Assembly: GCF_900107535.1 (NCBI RefSeq)
Contig: NZ_FNRA01000018.1
Coordinates: forward strand, 1-45,487
Source: Pedobacter hartonius
GTDB taxonomy: Bacteria > Bacteroidota > Bacteroidia > Sphingobacteriales > Sphingobacteriaceae
DNA length: 45,487 nt
Reading direction: 5' to 3'
The translations under genes and the position numbers were made by a program. This document shows positions 8,678-17,835 of the stretch, piece by piece. Below the pieces are notes generated by a model. That model was not told where the DNA came from and ran no database searches. It was given only the letters and a program-made list of their open reading frames with translations. Every line of letters starts with the position of its first letter. Within the stretch, counting starts at the first letter, position 1.

Positions 8678-11600
8678 TTACACTAAAAGTTGCTCTAAAT
8701 CGTCTTTCCAAATTACAAAACCTTTGAGTTCATCTGTATAATCATGCAAAACACGACTAAAGTTTATTGGGGTGGATTCCAAGTATGATGCCCTTCCATC
8801 ATTGCGTATTTTATAGAGATCATTGTCAATGTCGTGAAGTGCATTTTTAAGAGCAGCAATATCTTTTAAAACATGCCAAATATAAGTCGCCTCATCCGTA
8901 TCTAAGGTCTCCATGACAATATGGTATTGCTCAATGCCTCCGATGAGAAAAACGAATGAGAATGGGCTAAGAACAAACCGTATCTTAAGTATCTTTCCTT
9001 CATGCACTTCAGAAAGATATTTGAGGTGAATTCTGTGTCTATAATTGCCCTTCGATAATACATCCTTGAGCAGTTCTTCACCAGATTCATATAATGTGTG
9101 ATTAGAATCACCAGTATTAAGCTGTGAAATTTTAATGTCTTTTTCCGAAAGATTGGATTTCTTAATAAAATTCTTTTCGGTGAAGCGGAAACGCACGCCA
9201 TCTACGACCTCTCTGTTCAACTTTTTTACATCGTCCGATTTGGCAGATTTTCCTACAATAGCTCCATGCTCTATTACAATACAGATTTCTATATGTAATA
9301 CTTTAGTTTTTAGAAATTTCGCAAAGTATGATTTTAACACTTCAAACTCTGGGCGCATATTAAGATTTTCTATATAAAATAATATTTTATCATCAATTTC
9401 ATTAATATGTTCACGGAAACAAATACCGCCATATAGAAAATCCAACGATTCAATTGTTACCTTAATAGTCCGCTCGATAATTTGATCGCTTAAACTACTT
9501 TTAAAATCGGTCGCTGGCTGTACTTGATCATCATTATCAATTACATCATCGAATAGCGTCCTGTGCCTTATCAATTTTTTATAGTATACATTACGTTTAA
9601 GAAACATTGCATTGAGATAATCTATTTTAATGTCTTTATAATCATAAATAATAGGGTTCAGCTCTGAACGCTGCACACGTCCAATATATTGAATGAGCTT
9701 TCCTTCAAAAGAAAACGGATAAACTAAAAATAAACATTGAACATTTTGCAGGTCAGAGCCTTCTCCAAAATATTGTCCGGTTGTGATGAGTATCTGATAG
9801 TTGCCAGCCCTTAATATTTTCCATTTAGATGTGCGTCTGGCTTCAGAATCATCACCGCTTAATGTGACAGTCTCATAAGACTGTTTTAAATATTGTTGCA
9901 GCGTCTCAATATGCTCCTTTCTTTCGGTAAGTATAACAATTCGTTTTCCCTTACCAAGCTGAAATGCTACATCTTTAAAAATTAGTTTGTTTCTGTCAGA
10001 ATCATGAATAAGTATATTAGATAACGTTTCAAATCGATCAGTTTTAGCATTGTACTGCACTTCCAGACTTGTGTTTCTTATAATAATTTCTGGATATACT
10101 GATGTCCCAAAATCACTTGCCTCCAGATTGGAAATAACTTCTCCAAGGTGTATGAAAATTAGCCTGTCATCACTATTTTTTCGAAAGGGCGTGGCTGTAA
10201 GGCCATACAAGAAATAAGAATGAAACAGCGAAATTGCATTTTTAAAGGTTTCAGCAGCAATATGGTGGCATTCGTCAACTATAATAGTTCCAAAGCTTTT
10301 TACCAACTGATTTGCTTCAGGTTTCTGTAATTCTTTGCCAAGGCTCTGTATCATGGCAATGGTGATCTGCTTTCCTATTTTGGTTTTCCCATCGCCAATT
10401 TTTCCAATATCGTGTTTGGGTATTCCAAGAAATGCTTCAATTCTTTCTGCCCATTGATCAGCCAATTGCTTGCGATGAACTACGATTAACGCTGGTTGTT
10501 GTTTGTCTGCAATTATTTTAAGACCAACTACAGTTTTACCTGATCCTGGTGGGGCAACTATAACGCCAATGCCTTTTTGAGATGCAGCTAATACTGCTGG
10601 CAATTGATATTCCCTGAGTGAGGCGTTGAATGAAAATATCACAGGAGGTAATAATTTGCGATTATCATTTAGTTGATATTCGATATTCTGCTTTCGGCAA
10701 TACATTACTAATTTTTTGATAAACCCCTTCGGAATAACAAGACATCCATCCGCCTCCTCTATAAATTTAAAATATCGCTTCGTACCGAAAGTTGACCTTC
10801 CGCTATTCTTTTTAATTATGAAATCCGCATTAAAGAAATTGAGCTCATCTTTTAAAAAGGTAATTAAAGCGGTACTCATTTCACTGCTTTTGATTTCTAT
10901 TCTGTTTGATAAGGATATCGTGAGCTTTTCTGACCCTATGGGATCTGATTTTTTATAATTAACTATCGAAAAGAATATATGATCTAGTTCCCCTGTGGAA
11001 ATTCGTTGAATATAGTTTAAAAAATGCCACTGGTCTTTATATGGTAGTCCACTGTTGATATCGATGAAACAACTATTGCCAGATTCCATTGATGTTTTAT
11101 GAAGGGGCAAGGCTATTAGGTTTCCAAACCCCTTTCCAGAAAGTTTATCCTGATTTGGAAACAATCGGTCGAAGCTGGAATTTTTATCAAAGACTGACAC
11201 CAACCCAGATTTCTCAAGTAATGCTATTATGATACTTCTGCTTCTAGAAGCAGGATAAGGTTTGTCAAAGAAAATCCAGACATGGCCGCCATTTCCAGAA
11301 CGTGAACGCTCTAAGTACACTGGTATATTATAGCTGGAACATATTTTAATAAAACTCCTGCAATCTTCCAGCCAGTTACTCTTGTCAAAATCTGCTGCTA
11401 TCAGCCAAGAAGTGTTATCGGTTAAAAGTGGATATAATCCCACCAGCTGCCTGCCTTCGAGGTGTCTTTGAATCTGTTCCTGAGTTAATTCGAGATAGGT
11501 TGGAGATGTGGAATTTATTGAACTTGTATTTTTTTTATAAATCCTGTTAAGATATGGGTCAAATACTTTAGCAGGCATATAACCACTTTTATTTCCTTTT

Positions 11601-11683
11601 GCCCAGTGAACTGCATAAATATCTTCCCTGCCTCGGAATAAAGATTTATATAGCAAAATGTTATTTACAGATGAATTATCCAA
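8678..11683 (-). CDS. TOTE-type archaeo-eukaryotic primase fused to SF2 helicase
   Basis: A 1001-residue fusion. The N-terminal 250 residues form an AEP primase-polymerase domain of the TOTE conflict-system type. Acidic metal-binding motif AADFDK is at about 96-101, and the RSGNGGHVWIFFDKP motif (about 128-142) carries the conserved His. An SF2 helicase follows: LREYQ (about 356-360), Walker A APPGSGKT (377-384), DECH (470-473), TATPF (496-500), and IQYIGRVQRS as motif VI. About 300 C-terminal residues are unassigned and could be a sensor or effector domain. TOTE proteins are proposed, from comparative genomics, to act in host-parasite DNA conflicts. The gene follows a VapBC-like pair on the same strand, 46 nt downstream of the toxin, and lies inside an att-bounded unit. 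Codon use is AT-rich like the rest of the element. Confidence 0.85.
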   Translation of the reverse strand: MDNSSVNNILLYKSLFRGREDIYAVHWAKGNKSGYMPAKVFDPYLNRIYKKNTSSINSTSPTYLELTQEQIQRHLEGRQLVGLYPLLTDNTSWLIAADFDKSNWLEDCRSFIKICSSYNIPVYLERSRSGNGGHVWIFFDKPYPASRSRSIIIALLEKSGLVSVFDKNSSFDRLFPNQDKLSGKGFGNLIALPLHKTSMESGNSCFIDINSGLPYKDQWHFLNYIQRISTGELDHIFFSIVNYKKSDPIGSEKLTISLSNRIEIKSSEMSTALITFLKDELNFFNADFIIKKNSGRSTFGTKRYFKFIEEADGCLVIPKGFIKKLVMYCRKQNIEYQLNDNRKLLPPVIFSFNASLREYQLPAVLAASQKGIGVIVAPPGSGKTVVGLKIIADKQQPALIVVHRKQLADQWAERIEAFLGIPKHDIGKIGDGKTKIGKQITIAMIQSLGKELQKPEANQLVKSFGTIIVDECHHIAAETFKNAISLFHSYFLYGLTATPFRKNSDDRLIFIHLGEVISNLEASDFGTSVYPEIIIRNTSLEVQYNAKTDRFETLSNILIHDSDRNKLIFKDVAFQLGKGKRIVILTERKEHIETLQQYLKQSYETVTLSGDDSEARRTSKWKILRAGNYQILITTGQYFGEGSDLQNVQCLFLVYPFSFEGKLIQYIGRVQRSELNPIIYDYKDIKIDYLNAMFLKRNVYYKKLIRHRTLFDDVIDNDDQVQPATDFKSSLSDQIIERTIKVTIESLDFLYGGICFREHINEIDDKILFYIENLNMRPEFEVLKSYFAKFLKTKVLHIEICIVIEHGAIVGKSAKSDDVKKLNREVVDGVRFRFTEKNFIKKSNLSEKDIKISQLNTGDSNHTLYESGEELLKDVLSKGNYRHRIHLKYLSEVHEGKILKIRFVLSPFSFVFLIGGIEQYHIVMETLDTDEATYIWHVLKDIAALKNALHDIDNDLYKIRNDGRASYLESTPINFSRVLHDYTDELKGFVIWKDDLEQLLV

Positions 11684-11729
11684 TATATATCTATATATTA
11701 ATTAATTTTGAATTGTATGTTTTTACATT

Positions 11730-12098
11730 CTAAGAAATTGGATTATAAGACTTTAAGCCTTTCACCCGCTCAAAGTCACTTAAGTTACGAGTATAAATTT
11801 CTAAGTCATTAACAACCGCTGTCGCGGCTATCAGACTATCACCCAATTTTAAGTTGTATTTCTTGCGTATAGTAATCGCCTGATCAAATATGTCCTGATC
11901 AGGAAGAATTAAAGGGACATAGTCAAAAATGTCCCTAAAGTATTTATCTTCTTCTTTTTTTAATCCATGATAACCAAGTACCTCCACTCTGGAAATTTCA
12001 GAGATTGTACATGATTCGCTTATGATTAGCTCCCTTAGATATTCAAATTCACTTGAATAGGAATAAATAATTATATTACTATCGAGAAGAAAAGCCAT
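11730..12098 (-). CDS. PIN-domain (VapC-like) toxin
   Basis: A 122-residue PIN-domain ribonuclease of the VapC type. The acidic active-site residues are in place: Asp6 (FLLDSN), Glu39 (SRVEVLGY), Asp87 (KLGDSLIAA) and Asp108 (TRNLSDF). The family length of about 120-135 residues fits. It starts 2 nt after the antitoxin stop, the usual antitoxin-toxin order. It probably cleaves RNA when the antitoxin is degraded and may act as an addiction module that keeps the att-bounded unit in the chromosome. The TOTE primase-helicase follows in the same direction. Confidence 0.9.
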   Translation of the reverse strand: MAFLLDSNIIIYSYSSEFEYLRELIISESCTISEISRVEVLGYHGLKKEEDKYFRDIFDYVPLILPDQDIFDQAITIRKKYNLKLGDSLIAATAVVNDLEIYTRNLSDFERVKGLKSYNPIS

Positions 12099-12100
12099 AT

Positions 12101-12331
12101 TTATATAAGCGGAAGGTAACGATCTTCACGCTGGTCTTTTTCCCATCTGCCTGCATCTCCGAATGAAGATGCTCTTTTAGCTTTGAAATTTAAAATTCTA
12201 TTCCTAAGTGCTTCCTTAGAGGTGTCCTGTAAATCGGCATCTTTCTTTTCAATCACTACATTTAACTTTTTAGCTAATGTCATGATCTTAGCGAGGCTCT
12301 CTTGGTTATTTGATTTTAAGATGAGTTCCAT
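12101..12331 (-). CDS. Antitoxin of the VapC-like toxin
   Basis: A 76-residue protein directly upstream of the PIN toxin (2-nt gap). The N-terminal segment (MELILKSNNQESLAKIMTLA) resembles the short beta-alpha region of small Bacteroidota antitoxins. The C-terminal half is highly charged and ends RYLPLI, fitting a flexible toxin-wrapping tail. No classic AbrB or RHH motif is obvious, so the DNA-binding type is undecided. The call depends mainly on position and size. Confidence 0.78.
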   Translation of the reverse strand: MELILKSNNQESLAKIMTLAKKLNVVIEKKDADLQDTSKEALRNRILNFKAKRASSFGDAGRWEKDQREDRYLPLI

Positions 12332-12494
12332 AGTAATATGTTCTTTGTGATATTTACAAAATTACTAAAAATAAAGTTTTATACGATAAAATGGAAACAA
12401 AAATCGTGCTGGAAATATCTTAACATTTGCACTTATAGCCCTTGAATACAAAATATTAATTGAATCATAATAATATGATTCTTATATTTACAAT

Positions 12495-12621
12495 ATAGCA
12501 ATTGCAGCTAAAACGTATCGAAAATAATGGTGAGCGATTAGGTGAGCCGAAATCGAAAACCACATAAAATATTATTTAAACGCTGATTTTTGGATTAGGT
12601 TCGAATCCCAGCGGGATCACA
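12495..12621 (+). repeat. Element right end with tRNA 3' tail (candidate att site 2)
   Basis: The homologue of 8434-8558, ending in the tRNA tail GGTTCGAATCCCAGCGGGAT plus CACA at 12598-12621. Those 24 bases are identical to 45445-45468 in tRNA-Lys(TTT). The upstream arm aligns to copy 1 with scattered differences (for example CAGCTAAAA and CGCTGATTTTT against CGTTGATTTTT). It closes the unit that carries VapBC and the TOTE protein. The rest of a tRNA is absent here, so this is a tail fragment, not a gene. Confidence 0.78.
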
Positions 12622-12700
12622 GAGAATAGTATAAATACTACGTAAAAGCTTGCAAATCAAACGATTGCAAGCTTTTCTCGTTTACAGGAATACCTAAAAT
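12621..12700 (+). repeat. tRNA-flanking repeat, copy A
   Basis: The sequence that follows tRNA tail 2 (AGAGAATAGTATAAATACTA onward, through TCGTTTACAGGAATACCT) recurs in decayed form at 13362-13440. It probably represents the original DNA downstream of the target tRNA, duplicated by an earlier integration. Confidence 0.7.
12644..12676 (+). terminator. Strong hairpin after tRNA tail 2
   Basis: A perfect 12-bp stem AAAAGCTTGCAA / TTGCAAGCTTTT with a 9-nt loop, ending in a T-rich stretch. Its position, about 25 nt behind the tRNA tail, suggests it was the terminator of the original tRNA transcript. The equivalent hairpin in the 13.4-kb copy is degraded. Confidence 0.75.
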
Positions 12701-12728
12701 ATGTATTAAATCGGATCAAGTCATAATT

Positions 12729-13163
12729 TTACGCGTTGTAATCTGGGTCAAATTCCACAATCCATTCAATACCATATTTGTCTCTAAACATTCCAGCATA
12801 TGTGCCCCATGGACTGTCGCCAATCTGCCCTTCAATATCACCGCCTGCCGATAGTCCGTTAAATATATTATCAGCCTCTTCCTTACTTTCGGCACTCAGT
12901 GTTATTTTTGACCGGTTTTCGTTTTCACTTACCCGTCCCATAAATTCAGGTACATCATTGGCTATTAATACATTATTTGGGCCAATAGGCAAAGCAATGT
13001 GCATGAGTTTATCTGCATCATTATCTGCTACCGGAAATTCGGTAGTTGCCAGATCTTTGAAACGAATCATCTTTGTGAACTCTCCGCCAAAAACTGATTT
13101 GTAAAAGGTGAATGCTTCTTCGGCATTGCCATTAAAGTTAATCCAGGGATTGATTGCTTTCAT
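12729..13163 (-). CDS. PhnB/YjdN-like VOC superfamily protein
   Basis: A 144-residue protein of the PhnB-like branch of the VOC (glyoxalase/dioxygenase) fold. It begins AINPWINFNGNAEEAFTFYK and has the SVFGGEF motif after the first beta-alpha unit. It ends SPWGTYAGMFRDKYGIEWIV, the usual C-terminal signature of this group. Such proteins are typically dimeric and cytosolic; the substrate is unknown. The gene sits alone between tRNA tail 2 and the decayed copy of the tRNA-flanking repeat, so it may have been carried by an older integration. No partner gene is adjacent. Confidence 0.88.
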   Translation of the reverse strand: MKAINPWINFNGNAEEAFTFYKSVFGGEFTKMIRFKDLATTEFPVADNDADKLMHIALPIGPNNVLIANDVPEFMGRVSENENRSKITLSAESKEEADNIFNGLSAGGDIEGQIGDSPWGTYAGMFRDKYGIEWIVEFDPDYNA

Positions 13164-13523
13164 GATTTTATCTTGAGTGATTAATTTCTTATTATTTCTG
13201 CGTTAATGTCGTCAGCAGATTGTCAAGGTTGGTTAACATTACCGCGTACCCATCCTAAAAGCCTTGTGTAAATTCTACATCCGTTCAAAACTATAGCTTA
13301 ATATACTAATTTTCATGCAATCCTTAATAAAAGTGTTCGATAAAGGTATCAGCAGGGTCATAGAGAATAGTATCAATACTACGTAAATATTGCAAATCAC
13401 ATAATTGTAAGCTTTTTTCGTTTACAGGAATACCTGAAATTCATCAAAATTCACAGTAAAAAAGACGAGTGATTCTGTGAGTAAAATTTTACCTACATTA
13501 GGTCTCGTAAAATACTGATATTA
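13164..13523. other. Non-coding gap with a decayed att-like repeat
   Basis: No gene is seen. Positions 13350-13440 are a degraded copy of the tRNA tail and its flank (see the separate repeat). The remaining part holds the upstream region of the PhnB-like gene and the leader of the Crp-like regulator. Confidence 0.6.
13350..13440 (+). repeat. tRNA-flanking repeat, copy B (decayed)
   Basis: CAGCAGGGTCATAGAGAATA and the following AGTATCAATACTACGTAAAT match 12609-12640 with few changes, and TTCGTTTACAGGAATACCTG matches 12677-12695. The hairpin between them is degraded on its left arm. This is probably the oldest junction in the tandem array. Confidence 0.7.
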
Positions 13524-14087
13524 GTGAAAGAGTTTTCTGATTTTATAAGATCAAAAGTCCTGATTGAACAATCAACTTTGGAAGTCATTCTATCAAACTT
13601 TAAGCAAAAGTCTGTTAGAAAGGGGCAGTCAATTTTAAAAAGAGGCCAAATTGCCAACCAATATTTCTATATTAAATCAGGGGCATTGCGTTTTTTTTAT
13701 GGTGAATTTGATCAACAGGTGACCGCCTGGGTAGTTTTCCAGGGCGAATTTTTTACAGAGATCTCTAGTCTTGGTCCACAAAAGCCCTCCCGGTTTAATA
13801 TTGAAGCTATAGAAGATACAGAATTACTCTGCATCGATAAACAGGACATGGAAAAATTGTATAAAGAATTCCCTGCGTGGCAGGAATTTGGAAGGATCAC
13901 CTTGGAAAATATGGCAGTAAGAATGATCAATCAGATCATCAGTTTTCAAACTTTATCTGCGGAAGAGCGCTATTTAGAATTCATGACCGATTCTCAGGTA
14001 ATTACAAAAATTCCAGTAAAACAAATGGCCTCCTATCTGGGAATCACTCCTAATGCATTGAGCAGAATCAGAAAAAACATCAGATAG
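13524..14087 (+). CDS. Crp/Fnr-family transcription regulator
   Basis: A 187-residue regulator with a GTG start. Residues about 25-115 form a cyclic-nucleotide-binding-like beta-barrel (VRKGQSILKRGQIANQYFYI, then SGALRFFY). A dimerisation helix follows, and then a short C-terminal HTH (PVKQMASYLGITPNALSRIR). The Bacteroidota form lacks a clear cAMP pocket, so its ligand is unknown. It lies 72 nt upstream of the NmrA-like reductase on the same strand and may regulate it. The reading frame is intact and of family length. Confidence 0.9.
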   Translation: MKEFSDFIRSKVLIEQSTLEVILSNFKQKSVRKGQSILKRGQIANQYFYIKSGALRFFYGEFDQQVTAWVVFQGEFFTEISSLGPQKPSRFNIEAIEDTELLCIDKQDMEKLYKEFPAWQEFGRITLENMAVRMINQIISFQTLSAEERYLEFMTDSQVITKIPVKQMASYLGITPNALSRIRKNIR

Positions 14088-14159
14088 ATTTATTAACTAC
14101 CAAATGGTAGTTTTTCAGATATCAATTGCCCATAGCTTTACGTCATTAAAAAATGATTT

Positions 14160-15044
14160 ATGATCGATAAACTAATATTGGTAGCAGGCGCTACCGGTAA
14201 TCTTGGGCAAAAGATTTGCCGTGAACTGATTAAAAATAAGGTCAAAGTAAGGGCGGTTATAAGAAAAGAAAGCAGTAATGAAAAAGTTGACAGCCTTGAA
14301 AAAATGGGCGTTGAGTTATTTAAGGCTGATCTATCCAACGAACAGGAATTAATAAAGGCATGTACTGGCGTTTCATGCGTTGTATCTGCCCTTGCAGGTT
14401 TAAGTAATGTCATCGTAGAAGCACAAACAAAACTCTTAAATGCCGCTATTGCTGCAGGTGTGAACCATTTTATTCCCTCAGATTTTTCATCTGATTTCAC
14501 CTGCATTCCCGAAGGCGAAAATCGCAATTTTGACCTGAGGAGGAAATTCCATGTCTATCTTGATCGAAGTCCAATTAAAGCTACCTCAATTTTTAATGGC
14601 TGCTTTGCTGATATCCTGCGCTACAATACCCCACTCTTTAATGTCCCTGAAAAAACTATTGCTTATTATGATGGTAAACAGGATTGGAAAATTGACTTTA
14701 CAACAATGGATGATACTGCCGCCTATGCAGCGATGGCAGCCCTCGCTGAAACAACTCCAAGATATTTGAAAATCGCCAGCTTCAGGGTTAGTCCCAATGA
14801 CCTTGTACAGTTAAGTAAAGAACTTAAGGGTGCAGAATTTAAACTTGTTAATATGGGAACTATGGAAGGATTTTCCGCTTACAATAAAATGCAGCGGGCA
14901 GTAAATCCCGCCGGTGAAAATGAACTCTATTCAAGATGGCAGCAGTCGCAATATTTATATAGTATGTTTTTTGCACATCATGAAAGTTTGGATAACGACC
15001 GCTACAAGGGATTAAATTGGTCTTCAGTCGAAAAAAATATCTAA
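14160..15044 (+). CDS. NmrA-like NAD(P)-binding reductase
   Basis: A 294-residue atypical short-chain dehydrogenase of the NmrA/isoflavone-reductase-like group. The Rossmann motif GATGNLGQ is at about 10-17, with the basic patch VIRKES at about 37-42 that often prefers NADPH. The segment NHFIPSDFSSDFT (about 102-114) is the usual active-site region of the group. It is cytosolic, and the substrate is unknown. It follows the Crp-like regulator and is convergent with the alcohol dehydrogenase. Confidence 0.88.
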   Translation: MIDKLILVAGATGNLGQKICRELIKNKVKVRAVIRKESSNEKVDSLEKMGVELFKADLSNEQELIKACTGVSCVVSALAGLSNVIVEAQTKLLNAAIAAGVNHFIPSDFSSDFTCIPEGENRNFDLRRKFHVYLDRSPIKATSIFNGCFADILRYNTPLFNVPEKTIAYYDGKQDWKIDFTTMDDTAAYAAMAALAETTPRYLKIASFRVSPNDLVQLSKELKGAEFKLVNMGTMEGFSAYNKMQRAVNPAGENELYSRWQQSQYLYSMFFAHHESLDNDRYKGLNWSSVEKNI

Positions 15045-15098
15045 AGTATTTTAATAAATCATCAGAAAATGAGTCGCGAAAACACAAATATCATCTAG

Positions 15099-16133
15099 CT
15101 AAGGCTTGCCTATTTCTAAGACTATCCGTCCACTAATGTCTCCATTTTTCATATCGTTAAAAACAGTGTTGATATCTTCAAGGCGGGCTGATTTGACTGT
15201 CGCTTTAATCTTCCCTTCCACCGCGAAGGAAATAGCCTCTTCCATATCTTTGCGTGTACCCACGATGGAACCCCTTATGGTAGTCCCGTTTATTACGGTG
15301 TTAAAAATGGAAAGATCAAATGTCCCTGCCGGCAGGCCGTTTAATGACAGTATCCCTTTACGCCGAAGTGCACTTAACCCCTGGTTAAAGGCAATGGGTG
15401 ATGGGGCTGTTACCAACACCCCATGCATGCCACCTGTTTCCTTTTTTAGGAATATACCGGGATCCGTTTCTTTGGCATTAACGGTAAGGTCGGCACCTAA
15501 ATCTTTAGCCAGTTGCAGCTTATCTTCAGAAATATCAATGGCAGCAACATGCAGTCCCATTGCTTTAGCATACTGCACAGCAAGGTGTCCCAAACCGCCG
15601 ATGCCGGAAATTGCCACCCATTCCCCTGGTTTCGCTTCAGTTTCCTTTAAACCTTTGTAAACAGTAACACCGGCACAAATGATCGGGGCCATTTCTGAAA
15701 AATTGATATTGGAAGGAAAATGTGCAACATATCTGGAGTCTGCAATAACATATTCTGCAAAACCGCCGTCAACACTATAGCCGCCGTTCTGCTGGGATTC
15801 GCAGAGCGTTTCCCAACCGGTATAGCAGTAATCACAGCAGCCACAGGCACTGTATAACCAGGGTACACCTACCACATCTCCTTCTTTAATTTTTTGTACA
15901 CTGCGGCCAATGGCAACAACGTACCCAATTGCCTCGTGTCCGGGGATCAAGGGCATTTTTGGTTTAGCAGGCCAGTCTCCCTGGCAGGCATGTAAATCGG
16001 TATGGCAAACGCCACAGGCAATTACTTTCACCAGTATCTGATTTTCACCAGGTTCCCTGACTGGCATCTCCTCAATATGCAATGGCTCTCCAAACGCATG
16101 GATAACTGCTGCTTTCATTTTTTTTGGTATCAT
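15099..16133 (-). CDS. adhP: Zinc-dependent alcohol dehydrogenase
   Basis: A 344-residue medium-chain dehydrogenase of the AdhP type, which interconverts primary alcohols and aldehydes with NAD. Catalytic zinc ligands Cys43 (CGVCHTDLHA) and His66 (PGHEAIG) are present. Structural zinc cysteines 97, 100, 103 and 111 lie in the CGCCDYC...C cluster. The Rossmann motif GIGGLGHLAVQYA is at about 175-187. The start used is ATG at 16133; an internal Met at residue 6 is the usual AdhP start and could be the true one. The same strand upstream carries the aldehyde dehydrogenase, so the two may form an alcohol-aldehyde-acid route. Confidence 0.92.
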   Translation of the reverse strand: MIPKKMKAAVIHAFGEPLHIEEMPVREPGENQILVKVIACGVCHTDLHACQGDWPAKPKMPLIPGHEAIGYVVAIGRSVQKIKEGDVVGVPWLYSACGCCDYCYTGWETLCESQQNGGYSVDGGFAEYVIADSRYVAHFPSNINFSEMAPIICAGVTVYKGLKETEAKPGEWVAISGIGGLGHLAVQYAKAMGLHVAAIDISEDKLQLAKDLGADLTVNAKETDPGIFLKKETGGMHGVLVTAPSPIAFNQGLSALRRKGILSLNGLPAGTFDLSIFNTVINGTTIRGSIVGTRKDMEEAISFAVEGKIKATVKSARLEDINTVFNDMKNGDISGRIVLEIGKP

Positions 16134-16224
16134 AAGCTATTTAATTGTTTAAAAATGAAGAATTATCATATTCCTGATTGTCACAGCGATGCGAAATGCA
16201 GGCCTTAGCTGCCTGATATTATGA

Positions 16225-17628
16225 TTAATAGGCATTTTCCGGCGTAGTCACCCGGATCAGTTTTGCGTTGACAAATTCATAAATCGCTGCCGGTGATTGT
16301 TCCCTGCCGTATCCGGAATTTTTCGTGCCACCGAATGGCAGTTCAGGTGCTATACCAGTCACATGATTGATGTATACCATGCCCGTATCAATCTGTCTTG
16401 CCACATTAACTGCCCGCTCGTCATCAGAGCTGAACACACTGCCTCCTAAACCGAAATCAGAGTCATTGGCCAGGTCAATGGCTGCCTGCTCGTCTTTTAC
16501 CTTGTAAAACATAAATACCGGACCGAAAATCTCATCCTGGTAGGCTGCAGTTCCAGGTTGGATGTTACTTAAGATGGTCGGCTCCATAAAAGCACCGGGG
16601 CAATCAATGCGATGCCCACCTGCTATCAAGGTTGCCCCTTGTTCCAGGGCTTTTTGAATCTGCTTCATTACGTCCTCTACGGCTTTTTCACTGCTTAATG
16701 GCGCAAGGTCGGTTTGCTCATCCATCGGGTCGCCTACTTTTAATGCGGCGAATTTAACTTTTACTTTTTCCAGGAACAGGTCGGCTATACTTTCCTCCAC
16801 GATCACTCTCTTTGGCGACACACAAACCTGGCCGGCATTCCACATGCGGCCACGCACAGCGGCTTCAGCTGCTTTTTCAAGGTCTGCATCATCCAGCACT
16901 ATAAATGCATCACTCCCGCCAAGTTCTAATGCAGATTTCTTAATGTACTTACCAGCCGCCGCTGCTATTGAAGAACCTGCAGGTTCACTGCCGGTAAGGG
17001 TTACCGCTTTGATCCTTTTGTCTGCTATAAGGACATCAATTTTGCTCCCGGGAATAAATAGATTTTGGTAAATACCGACAGGGAAACCAGCCTCGATAAA
17101 AATATCTTCCATGATTTGCGCGCATTGCGGTACATTGGAAGCATGTTTGAGCAGCATGGTATTACCGGCCATCAAATGAGGGGCTGCAGAACGGGTAATT
17201 TGGTAGAAAGGAAAGTTCCAGGGCTGGATACTAAGTAAAACACCAATTGGCTCATAACTTAGGAAGGCTGAACCCTGCGGGGTTTGTAAAGGGCGGTCCG
17301 CCAAAAACTTTTCACCATTATCTGCATAATAGTCGAAGATGGCGGCACAAAGCTCCACTTCTGCACGGCTCTCTGTCAGAAGTTTTCCCATTTCCAGCGT
17401 CGCCAGTACTTCCAGTTGTGGCTTCCGGAAACGCATCAGCTGCGCTACTCTGTGCAAGAGTCGCGCCCGTTCCTTTTTTGGCGTTTTCTTCCAGGTTTGG
17501 AAGGCGGCGTCTGCAAGAGCGACCTTTGACTCGACCTGCTCATCACTCATTACGTCGAACGCTTTGACAAATTCATTATTAAAAGGGTTCACTGTTTTTA
17601 TTGGGGAAGTCTTAGCTACTGTTTCCAT
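16225..17628 (-). CDS. NAD(P)-dependent succinate-semialdehyde-type aldehyde dehydrogenase
   Basis: A 467-residue aldehyde dehydrogenase of the GabD/Sad-like group. Key residues: Asn138 in QPWNFPFYQ, Lys161 in LLKHASN, general base Glu235 in LELGGSD, and nucleophile Cys269 in NAGQVCVSPKR. The C-terminal ELPFGGTKNSGYGRE motif is present. It oxidises a short semialdehyde or aldehyde to the acid in the cytosol. The exact substrate cannot be told from sequence. It lies about 90 nt upstream of adhP in the same orientation. Length and motifs are complete. Confidence 0.92.
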   Translation of the reverse strand: METVAKTSPIKTVNPFNNEFVKAFDVMSDEQVESKVALADAAFQTWKKTPKKERARLLHRVAQLMRFRKPQLEVLATLEMGKLLTESRAEVELCAAIFDYYADNGEKFLADRPLQTPQGSAFLSYEPIGVLLSIQPWNFPFYQITRSAAPHLMAGNTMLLKHASNVPQCAQIMEDIFIEAGFPVGIYQNLFIPGSKIDVLIADKRIKAVTLTGSEPAGSSIAAAAGKYIKKSALELGGSDAFIVLDDADLEKAAEAAVRGRMWNAGQVCVSPKRVIVEESIADLFLEKVKVKFAALKVGDPMDEQTDLAPLSSEKAVEDVMKQIQKALEQGATLIAGGHRIDCPGAFMEPTILSNIQPGTAAYQDEIFGPVFMFYKVKDEQAAIDLANDSDFGLGGSVFSSDDERAVNVARQIDTGMVYINHVTGIAPELPFGGTKNSGYGREQSPAAIYEFVNAKLIRVTTPENAY

Positions 17629-17835
17629 TTCATCATATTTTAGAGGTTAATCAAAGTTAGGAACAGCCCTGGGTGTAATAAATGATGCCAATCAGTTATA
17701 TCAGTAATCTTCCTCACTATTTCCTTTTTGGTGTTCCAATCTTTGATTACATACATTGATCAACGGAATACACGTGCCACCATTACTTGTTTAATGGGAT
17801 GTTTTACCCTTGATCTTCAGGAATACCTTTTGGAT

